From NCBI GenBank assembly GCA_963555705.1, contig OY743169.1:46364124-46428123 (forward strand): a stretch of DNA of 64,000 nucleotides, read 5' to 3'. The notes beneath the pieces are model-generated. The model searched no databases and was not told the origin of the DNA. It worked only from the letters and a program-made list of their open reading frames with translations. The number at the start of each line of letters is the position of its first letter. Position 1 is the first letter of the stretch. A program made the position numbers and the translations under genes. Shown here one piece after another: positions 55,021 to 64,000 of this stretch. The DNA is from Ligustrum vulgare. Lineage: Eukaryota > Streptophyta > Magnoliopsida > Lamiales > Oleaceae.

Positions 55021-55911
55021 TCATCTTCTAATGTATGAAAATCTATCATGAGCGAGAGATTTAGTAAAAATATCAGCCAATTGTTTTTCGGTACTAACAA
55101 ATTCCAAGTAAATGTCACCTTTTTGCACATGATCTCTTAGAAAATGATATCGAATTTCAATGTGTTTTGTGCGAGAGTGCAAGATAGGATTTTTTGACAA
55201 ATTTATAGCACTGGTGTTATCACACATAAAGGGAGCATTTTCAAAGATCAAGTGATAATCACTAAGAGTTTGTTTCATCCACAAAATCTGAGCATAACAA
55301 CTAGCGGCCGAGATAAATTCGGCCTCGGCGGTGGATAGTGCAATGGAATTTTGTTTCTTGCTAAACCATGACACAAGTACAAAGCCTAGAAAGTGACAAG
55401 TTCTACTTGTGTTTTTTCTATCAATTGTGCATCCCGCCCAATCGACATCCGAATAATTTATAAGATCAATATGAGTCCTTTTGGATACCAAAGTCCCAAA
55501 GTTCTAGTGCCACATAAATATCTAAAAATGCGTTTTAAGGCACTTAGATGAGATTCTTTAGGATTGGATTGAAATCTAGCACATAAGCACACATTAAACA
55601 TAATATCGGGTCTACTTGCGGTTAAATAGAGAAGGGATCCAATAATACCTCGATATTTTGTAATATCAATGGAAATTTCTTGCTCATCTTTGTCCAATTT
55701 GATTGAAGTACTTATTGGAGTATTCATTGGCTTCAAGTTTTCCATCTCAAACTATTTAAGCATGTCCACAATGTACTTAGTTTGACTAATGAATATTCCT
55801 TCACTAGTTTGTTTGATTTGAAGCCCAAGGAAGAATTTTAACTCTCCCATTATGCTCATTTCAAATTCATTGCTCATACATTTTGAAAATTCTTCACAAA
55901 GAGAAATATTA
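55021..55911 (-). pseudogene. Copia RT end and RNase H (Sirevirus type), truncated
   Basis: From 55911 the minus strand reads the end of RT (SLCEEFSKCMSNEFEMS, then GELKFFLGLQI), a TAG stop near 55,755, then NTPISTSIKLDKDE and RYLCGTRTLGLWY, a frameshift near 55,490, and RNase H (LINYSDVDWAGC, SIALSTAEAEFISAA, CDNTSAINLSKNP, HIEIRYHFLRDHV, EKQLADIFTK). The protein ends at 55021. The upstream RT core, integrase and gag are cut off by the Athila insertion. Confidence 0.92.
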
Positions 55912-55912
55912 G

Positions 55913-57897
55913 TGATTATTGTCCAATTTTACGTATTTTAAATAGGCAAATAAATGAAAAAATACAATTTTGGGATATAAATTTTGTCATTTAGAGTAAA
56001 ACTTATAAAATATTCAATTTTATTTGTTTAACTCTAAATTAGCTTTAATTGCTAAAAATTTCATTTATTTGATTACAGATATATTTTGGACAAGTTCAAC
56101 CCAAAAATCCCTAAATTAATGGACCGAAAAAAAGCCCATTATAGAGGAATTCCCCAACCTGCAGCTCACCATCCCTCTCTATATTTTTGTCTTTATTTCT
56201 ACAACAAACCGGCCCCACTCTTCTCTCCTTCAACCATTCAGCCATCATCCTGTCTTCCCTACAGAAAACCTGGAGCTGAAATCCCTCTCTTTTTTCACCA
56301 CTTCCAGCCGCAAGGAGCCTGTGTCTTCTCTCCTTCAACCATTCAGCCCTCACCATTTTCTCTCTGTCTGCCCTCACCTTGGACAGGAATCCAGCAACAG
56401 CCGCAACATCTCTTCCTTCTTCCATAACTCAGCAGCGCTCCATCTACCTTCAAAAACCAGCCGCAGTAACCCATCTTCACCATCCTGTCTTCCCTCATCA
56501 CCCCTCAGCCCTGCAATTCAGTCCTCCCTCTCTCACGTGTTCTCTCCTTTCACACCAGCCGCCCGGCCATCCAGCAGCCTCGCCATCGCCCCATCTCCTT
56601 CAGCCCCTCTCTGCTCTGTCTCCTCCCGCCAGCCTTCTCCCTCTCGGCATGTGTCTTCTATCTTCAAAACCAGCAGCCTTCTTCTTGCACAGACCAGCCA
56701 GACTTCATCTTCTTCTCCCATAATTCACCTCCTCTCACAGAAACCAGTAGCAGTTCCCCCTCACCAGCACTCCATTCAACCGACAGCAGCTCTCCTTCAC
56801 CATCTTCACAAGCAGCCATCACCCCCTCCTCTGTCTTCTCTCCATAGAAGCAACCAGCCGCTCACCTTCAACCTACAGCCGTCTCTCTGGAACCTCTGTC
56901 CTCCAATACCAGCCTCTCATCCCTTCGACCACCTCCATTTTTAACCCTTTCATCCCCCAGTTACAGCTCTCCCTCACACACACAGCCAGCAGGTCTTTTT
57001 GTCTGTCTTCTCTCTCAGCAGCCAGCCAGCAGATCTCTCTGTCTGTCTTCTCTCTGCCGTGACAGCCTCCACCAGCAGACCTTCAGCAACCGCAACATAT
57101 TTCCCTTTTCCTCACTGCAGCCTCCGGTCTTCAACTCAGCAGCAGTCCAGAACACAAACCGCCAGCCTCCACCATGAAGAACTAAACCAGACAGCAGTTG
57201 ATAGTTTTGGGTGATTGGTTCCAATTTTCATATGTTGCTTACATGTTGAATTATTTCAATTCCTAGTTTTCATGAATCTGGATTATTGATGTTAGTTTGT
57301 TTTTATTTATATTTTGGTTATTGGATTTTCATTTTCAAACTTTAATTTCAAACTTTAGTAATGCTTACTGTTTATTTAATTTTTATTTCGTTTAATTTAA
57401 TTATGTCCGGCTAGATTATATTTGAGAGGAGTTATTCCTAGCCTCAATGGGTGAGTGTTAATTTTCTATAGATGAATTCTTGTGATTGATGATAATTAAC
57501 GAGTGTTTTAATTCTTCAAATTATTTTACCTCGATTGATGTCGTTGATGTGGTATGTATTGATTATACACACAACATGCTCGACTAAATGCCGTAAAATA
57601 AATTGATTAATTCTCGTACTAATATTTCCAGATTTTATCGATCTCAAGAAATTCGTGCTAAATTTATTTGCAAAACCCAATTGATAGCGAAAGAATAACT
57701 CCACTCAAATTTCCCTTTCATTGCAATTTAATTATCCTCTTTTTTTATTCATTTAAACACAATTGAAATTATAGTTAAGTTCTGAATTTAGCGAATATTA
57801 CGACACCAATAAAATCCCTAGGAAGAATGACCCTGGATTATTGCTAGGCTATAATTTGACCCCTTTATACTTGGAGGGTAGATTTAACATCGAGTCA
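55913..57897 (+). repeat. 5' LTR of the Athila element
   Basis: It runs TGATTATTGTCC...CGAGTCA, 1,985 bp. The left end is set by the break in the copia RT, the right end by the primer site six bases later. A C/T-rich tract (about 56,160-57,200) gives long Ser/Pro-rich open frames that are not genes. Confidence 0.8.
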
Positions 57898-57903
57898 AGT
57901 TTT

Positions 57904-57920
57904 TGGCGCCGTTGCCGGGG
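57904..57920 (+). other. Primer binding site, tRNA-Asp
   Basis: TGGCGCCGTTGCCGGGG complements the 3' end of plant tRNA-Asp, the primer used by Athila elements. Confidence 0.92.
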
Positions 57921-58106
57921 ATTATTTTGGTGTTAATTGATTTTTGCTGAATTCTTTTTATTTTATTGTTATTTTTTTTCTTTCTCGACTACTATTCTTG
58001 ATATTGTTCTTTGTTTATGTACGTTTGGTTCCGAGATAATTCTACGCGATTAGTAAGATCGGAACCTACTAACCAGTTTTTAATTCTTGAAAATCAGCAG
58101 GTAGTA

Positions 58107-61100
58107 ATGGCAAATAATGCAGATCCAAATGAGGCGCCAGTCGTTCGAAGTCTTAGAGATTACATTTTTCCAACGATGACAAGCACTCCGTCATGCATAA
58201 TGACGCCTACAAATGCAGCGATCTTCAACTTCAAACCGGGAATGATTGATCATCTACCACGCTTCCATGGGATGCCATCAGAGAGTCCATATCACCACAT
58301 CCAGGAATTCGAAGGGGTTTGTTTTACTTTTCTTGAACGAAATTGCACTGAGGAAGTCATTCGACTCAAGCTTTTCCCTTTTTCACTAAAGGATAAAGCT
58401 AAGTCATGGCTTAACTCTTTAAGGCCTAGTTCAATTACAGATTGGGCAAATATGCGGAAAGAGTTTATTAAAAAGTTTTTTCCACCACAAAGAACCACCG
58501 CTATTCAAAGACAAATCATGAATTTTTCTCAAAAGAATAATGAAAATTTTTACACTAGTTGGGAAAGATTCAAAGATTTGTTGTTATCTTGTCCCCATCA
58601 TGGTTATGAGAAATGGATGTTAACTAAATTTTTTTATGAAGGGCTCAGACCAGAAATGAGACAATTTGTGCAAACCATGAGTAATGGTGATTTCTTTGCA
58701 AAAGACCCGAATGAAGTTTTTACATTTTTTGATGATTTAGCTGAAAATGCCCAATCATGGGATAACATTGATGAGTTTGATAGGGGTGTTGCAATAAAAA
58801 CTGAATTTCCAAAGATTGCATCTGGAAATGGAATTCATTCACTTAGAGCAGATGATGACATAAATGCCCGATTGGCTGTCATCACTCGAAAACTTGAAAA
58901 TTTGGAAACTCAAAAAGTGAATGAAGTCAATTCCTCTTCCACTATTTTCGAAAAATGTTCAATTTGTGATGATGTACAGCATTTAACCTCCGATTGTCCT
59001 GCACTTCCCCAACTAAAAGAGATGTATTTTGATCAATCTGTTGCTGTTAATATGATTTCCAAACCTTATTCTAACCCATATTCGAGTACTTATAATCCAG
59101 GTTGGAGAAATCATCCAAATTTCAGTTGGAGGAATGATCAAGGAGGAAGCAATAATGTTGGAAACAGTGCTGGACCTTCACAACCAACACCTTATACGCC
59201 ACCGCAGAAGAGAAGTCTGGAAGACCAAATCCAACAATTCATGCAAAGTCAAGCTGCCATCAACAATCAAAACTCTCAGGCCATTAATGACATCCGATCT
59301 CAGCTTACAAAGCTGACTACTCAGGCAAGTGCATCAGAAAAGGGTAAGTTTCCAGCTCAACCAATGCCAAATCCTCAAACTCAATACAATGGGGGCGATG
59401 AGTCCAATCTGAGACATGTGAAAGCAGTAACTACCTTGAGAAGTGGTAAGCAAATCCAAGTTCCTGAACCTAAAGAGAACTTGGTGGGTAAGCAAGCTGA
59501 ACCTCCTGTTGATGATACTGTAGTAAAATCTCTATCTGATGTTCAGGAACCATCTAAGCCAATAGTAGGTGCACCCCCTGCCCCTTTTCCTCAAAGATTA
59601 CAACCTGGTAATAAGACAAAAAATCAAATAGAAATTCTTGAGATTTTTAAGCAAGTTAGGGTAAATATTCCTCTGTTAGATGCAATTCAACAAGTCCCTG
59701 CCTATGCTAAATTTCTTAAGGATTTGTGTACAGTGAAAAGGAAGCTAGCTGTTAAGAACAAAGCATTTTTAACTGAACAAGTGAGTTCTATCATACAATG
59801 CCAAACTCCTCAAAAATTTAAAGATCCTGGTTCTCCAACCATTGCTTGTATGATAGGAACCACTCGTATTGGTCATGCCTTGCTAGATTTAGGTTCAAGT
59901 GTGAACCTTTTGCCCTTCAGTGTGTATACACAGCTTGGTCTAGGTGAACTTAAGTCTACCCCCATGATTTTACAATTAGCAGATAGATCTGTTAAGATGC
60001 CTAGAGGGATAATTGAGGATGTTTTGGTTCAAGTTGATAAATTCTACTACCCAGTTGATTTTGTTGTTATTGATGTTCAAAGTACACCTAAAACTTCCCC
60101 TCAAATCCCTGTTATTCTTGGTAGACCATTTCTTGCAACTTCAAATGCTTTGATAAATTGTAGGAGTGGTATTTTAAAGTTGACCTTTGGTAATATGTCT
60201 TTAGAACTTAACATTTTCAATGCTTGTAGGCAACCAAAAGATTTTGATGAAGTGCAGGAAGTTAATATGCTGGAAGAGCTGCTAAGTGAGTTAGAAGATC
60301 CTGATGAGCATCTTGAGCAGAATCTGGAATTGGACAGCATTCAAAACCCTTCAAAAAGTGTAACAACAGCAGCTATAAAAGCTTGGCAGCCAAACATTGA
60401 GCCTCTAAATGTCAGTCAAACACCCATGCAAACATCAGCAGAAAAGATGCCAACTCTGGAGCTTAAACCTCTTCCATCGGAACTAAAGTATGCATTCTTG
60501 GGGCCTAATGAATCATACCCTGTGGTAATCTCTTCAACTCTTACATGTGATCAGGAAAATTTGTTGTTGAAAGTGTTGAATGATCATAGATCTGCAATAG
60601 GTTGGACTATAGCAGATATTAAGGGAATTAGTCCTTTAGTGTGCACTCATAGAATTTTCCTAGAAGAAAATGCTAATCCTTCTAGGGAATCTCAAAGAAG
60701 GCTAAACCCTAACATGAAAGAAGTTGTTAAAAATGAAGTTTTAAAATTACTTGATGCAGGTATTATTTATCCTATTGCAGACAGCAAGTGGGTAAGTCCT
60801 ACTCAAGTAGTTCCTAAGAAAACTGGGGTTACCGTTGTTGAAAATGAACAGGGGGAAATGATCACTAAAAGGGTACCTACTAGTTGGAGAATGTGCATAG
60901 ATTATAGGAAATTGAATTCCATGACCAGAAAAGACCACTTTCCTTTACCATTTTTAGATCAAGTGCTAGAAAGAGTTGCTGGACATTCATTCTATTGTTT
61001 CTTGGATGGTTTTTCAGGCTATCATCAAATTGAAATAACATTAGAAGACCAAGAAAAAACTACTTTTACTTGCCCTTTTGGGACGTTTGCTTTTAAAAGA

Positions 61101-63355
61101 ATGTCTTTTGGTCTTTGTAATGCGCCAGCAACCTTTCAAAGATGCATGCTTAGCATATTCAGTGACATGATAGAAAACTTTTTGGAAGTTTTTATGGATG
61201 ATTTCTCTGTGTATGGTAATTCATTTGATGATTGCCTAACAAATTTGAAAGCTGTTTTATGCAGGTGTGAAGATAAGCAACTTCTCCTTAATTAGGAGAA
61301 ATGTCATTTCATGGTAACACGAGGAATTGTTTTAGGTCATATAATTTCTTCTAAAGGCATGGAAGTAGATAAGGTAAAAGTAGATTCAATTTCTAGGTTG
61401 CCTATTCCTTCCATTGTAAAAGACGTTCGATCATTTTTAGGTCATGCAGGTTTTTATAGGAGATTCATAAAAGATTTTAGTATCATAGCTAAACCTTTGA
61501 CTACACTTTTGATGCATGATACAAAATTTGTTTGGACTAATGAATGCACTGCAGCTTTTGAACATTTAAAAAAGGCACTCACCACTGCACCCATAGTTAG
61601 ATCACCTGATTGGTCTCTACCTTTTGAATTAATGTGTGATGCAAGTGATATAGCTGTAGGGGCAGTGCTTGGCCAGAGGAAAGGTAAGGAACCTTATGTA
61701 ATCTACTATGCTAGCAGAACTTTGAATCAAGCTCAGTTAAATTACACAACTACTGAAAAAGAGCTGCTAGCAATAGTTTTTGCATTGGAAAAATTTCGAA
61801 CTTATCTTATTGGGACCCCTGTTACCATCTTTACTGATCACTCTGCTCTTAAATATTTGTTCACGAAGAAAGATGCTAAACCTAGACTCATTCGATGGAT
61901 TTTGTTATTGCAGGAATTTGACATCACAATTAAGGATAAAAAAGGGGTGGAAAATGTTGTCGCTGATCATTTATCCAGATTAAATTCTGAAAACTCAAAA
62001 GTTTCTCACCCTTTAAATGATTCATTTCCCGATGAACAGTTATTTAGCTTGAAATTGTTCCATGGTTTGCTGACTTGGTTAATTATCTTGTTACAGGTCA
62101 TATGCCCTCAAATTGGAGTGTCCAAGACAAAATGAGGATGAAAGCTATTGCAAGGAACTTCTTCTATGATGATCCATACTTATTCAAATATTGTGCTGAT
62201 CAGATCATCCGAAGATGTGTTCCTGATGACGAGGTACAACAAGTTCTTAATTTCTGTCATTCTCATGCTTGCGGAGGCCATTTCTCTTCGCAGAAAACAT
62301 CTGCTAAGGTACTTCAATGTGGTTTCTATTGGCCTAGTTTATTTAAGGATGCTCATACCTTTTGTAAAAATTGTGAAGCATTTCAGAAACTTGGTAGTAT
62401 CAGCCATAGGAATATGATGCCATTAGCACCAATCCTTGTTCTTGAAATTTTTGATTGTTGGGGATTAGATTTCATGGGTCATTTTCCCCCTTCTTTTGGA
62501 TATCTTTATATATTGGTAGCTGTGGATTATGTTTCAAAATGGGTAGAGGCTATTCCATGTAGAACAAATGACCATAAAGTTGTGCTCAAATTTTTGAAAG
62601 AACATATTTTTTCTAGGTTTGGTATGCCTAAGGCCATAATTAGCGATGGAGGAACACATTTTTGTAATAAACCTTTTGAAACTCTGTTGAAGAAATATGG
62701 CATTAGGCATAAAGTTTCCACTCCCTATCATCCTCAAACTAATGGTCAAACTGAACTAGCCAACCGGGAAATTAAAGGCATTTTGACAAAAACAGTTAAT
62801 CCAAATAGAAAAGATTGGGCTATAAAATTGGATGATGCTTTATGGGCCTATAGGACTGCTTTTAAAACTGTTCTTGGAATGTCTCCTTATAGAATTGTAT
62901 TTGGAAAACCTTGTCACTTGCCGGTTGAAATTGAACATAAAGCTTATTGGGCAATTAAGACACTCAACTTTGATCTAGATCAAGCTGGTGAGTTTAGGAA
63001 ATTGAAATTGAATGAGTTAGATGAATTGCGTTTGGAAGCATATGAGAATGCAAAAATTTCAAAAGAGAAAATGAAAGTTTTTCACGATAAGAGAATTTTT
63101 AGAAAATCATTTTTTCCTTCTCAGAAAGTATTACTATATGATTCTAAGCTTCATCTCTTTCCTGGTAAGTTGAGAACTAAATGGATTGGTCCTTACATTG
63201 TGCAAACTGTTTATCCTTTTGGAGCAGTTGAAATCCTGGATCCAAAAATTGGTACTGTTTTTAAAGTTAATGGACAACGTCTAAAACCATTTTTAGATAA
63301 TTTTTCTGCTGATATTAATGAACTACCTCTGCTGGACCCTGTTTCCAGCAGCTGA
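58107..63355 (+). pseudogene. Athila gag-pol, one nonsense codon and one frameshift
   Basis: The natural ATG is at 58107 (MANNADPNE). Gag capsid spans about 58,150-58,770 with the CCHC knuckle CSICDDVQHLTSDC near 58,955. Protease has LLDLGSS near 59,882, RT has WRMCIDYRKLN and the catalytic FMDD near 61,192. A TAG at 61293-61295, where relatives have Trp, interrupts the RT end, and the same frame continues to 62135 through RNase H ([21 protein letters not shown]). Near 62,060 a single-base loss in a C run shifts the frame to the one ending at 63355, which holds the integrase zinc domain, DDE core ([16 protein letters not shown]) and C-terminus. Gag and most of pol are very well preserved. Confidence 0.93.
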
Positions 63356-64000
63356 TTTTCTTGGAACTAACTTTTATTATTATGTATATATTTTCTTTTC
63401 TTTTTGCAGATTTTATTCTTTTCTTCATTTTTTTTTTAGTTTTTCATTCTTGAATAATTGCTCATGTGCATAAGCCTCCTCTCAGGTACACTCTTCTCCT
63501 TTAGCTTGATTTAATTTGAGTCGTGTCTATTACTCACTGTTCATTTTTCTTCTCTTTGAGTCATTGAGGACAATGTCTGATTTTAGTTGGGGGGAGAGTG
63601 ACTCAAATGTACTTGTTTTGCACTAATTTTTGTGATAGTTGAGCATTAAAATTGAGTACATCTTGAGTCTTGAGTTATATCTTTGTTATTCTGTAAAGAC
63701 CTCCCTCCTAAAAAAAAAAAAAATTATGCACGAATTTAAGCCTTGTGGTAAGATGGATAGTCAACACATACAACTAGAGCTCTCTCAAGTTTAAGTAATT
63801 TTATTTATTCATCATGAGAGTTGAGTGATTGGTAGTTTTCTTATATTGCCCTTGTTGATATTGCTACTTCCATTGGGCATCATTACACGGATTGTGGATT
63901 GTTGGTGGTTTATACTTAAGAAACAATGAAGGTCAATGTCAAATGAAAATTTGATCCTTTGAAGCCAACCTTATCATCTTCTCTTCCCATCAAAAATCCT
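63356..64000 (+). other. Athila sequence after pol, non-coding to the window end
   Basis: No ORF. It contains 'gaggacaatgtctgatttta' and TTGGGGGGAGAG (63,566-63,597), usual just after Athila pol, and a short A run at 63,711-63,724. Confidence 0.7.

Larger units (their letters stand above)
48113..55911 (-). mobile_element. Sirevirus-like Ty1/copia element with envelope-like ORF, 5' part displaced
   Basis: On the minus strand the order is RT (from 55911), RNase H (to 55021), a spacer with palindromes, an envelope-like ORF (54358 to 50334), purine tract (49636-49622) and 3' LTR (49621-48113). RNase H wording, the long LTR and the extra ORF after pol are typical of Sireviruses. An Athila element cuts the RT at 55911/55913, so gag, integrase and the 5' LTR lie beyond 64000, if kept. 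A second element (51030-53831) cuts the envelope-like ORF. Stops and frameshifts show it is inactive. Confidence 0.88.
55913..64000 (+). mobile_element. Athila-type Ty3/gypsy element, right end outside window
   Basis: The 5' LTR (55913-57897) starts exactly where the copia RT text breaks off. A tRNA-Asp primer site follows, then a 1.75-kb-codon gag-pol with only one nonsense codon and one frameshift. The gag opening (LRDYIFPT..., SCIMTP) and the DLGS protease are characteristic of Athila. After pol the standard 'cattgaggacaatgt' phrase and G-rich tract TTGGGGGGAGAG appear (63,566-63,597). No envelope-like ORF is reached before 64000, and the 3' LTR lies beyond. Confidence 0.92.

Noticed and set aside
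56086..57224. Several Ser/Pro-rich ORFs of 60-207 codons on both strands
   Set aside because: They lie in the C/T-rich part of the Athila LTR, overlap each other in all frames and have no domain.

Overview
The window is nuclear DNA from a flowering plant, most likely a eudicot. It is AT-rich and gene-poor, it has GT-AG introns with plant-type exons, and most of it is retroelement sequence. I cannot name the species from sequence alone.

Two ordinary host genes are visible. They lie head to head and share a 353-bp promoter interval. One is a six-exon histidine-phosphatase (phosphoglycerate-mutase-like) gene on the minus strand (44822-41184). The other is a three-exon SLY1-type Sec1/Munc18 gene on the plus strand (45176-47715).

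Everything else is mobile or viral DNA, much of it nested. In order: (1) a decayed Tat-lineage Ty3/gypsy element on the minus strand, split by a hAT-like MITE (about 1-5.2 kb); (2) a complete 4.28-kb gypsy derivative with gag and protease only, bounded by LTRs and an ATCAT target duplication (5677-9956); (3) a short block of duplicated, unrecognised ORFs (10.66-12.36 kb); (4) AT-rich DNA with a minisatellite and an (AAT)n tract; (5) a nearly full-length endogenous caulimovirid copy (about 15.2-26.2 kb), broken by stops and frameshifts and by a 3.26-kb TSD-flanked insertion in its coat-protein ORF; (6) a gypsy pol fragment (28.3-29.3 kb); (7) a 6,004-bp LTR element with two identical 223-bp LTRs and a CTTTT target duplication (30434-36437), which carries an intact, intron-free LOG (cytokinin-activating) ORF and a second host-like ORF, both antisense to the element; (8) a copia-type LTR remnant and a 141-bp integrase scrap; (9) a 1,559-bp near-perfect palindrome with 9-bp ATTATTTTT duplications, a foldback Mutator-like element (39348-40906); (10) a Sirevirus-like Ty1/copia element on the minus strand (48.1-55.9 kb) with an envelope-like ORF. 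Inside that ORF sits a 2.8-kb element whose LTR copies face each other (51030-53831). The Sirevirus reverse transcriptase is cut by an Athila-type Ty3/gypsy element that runs off the right edge (55913-64000).

The strongest candidates for something undescribed are the LOG-carrying retroelement with its array of hairpins that keep a fixed loop but change their arms, the paired palindromes at an almost fixed 21-bp pitch upstream of the TATA box in one gypsy LTR family, and the inverted-LTR element that ends in U5 on both sides. No tRNA, rRNA or CRISPR array was found.
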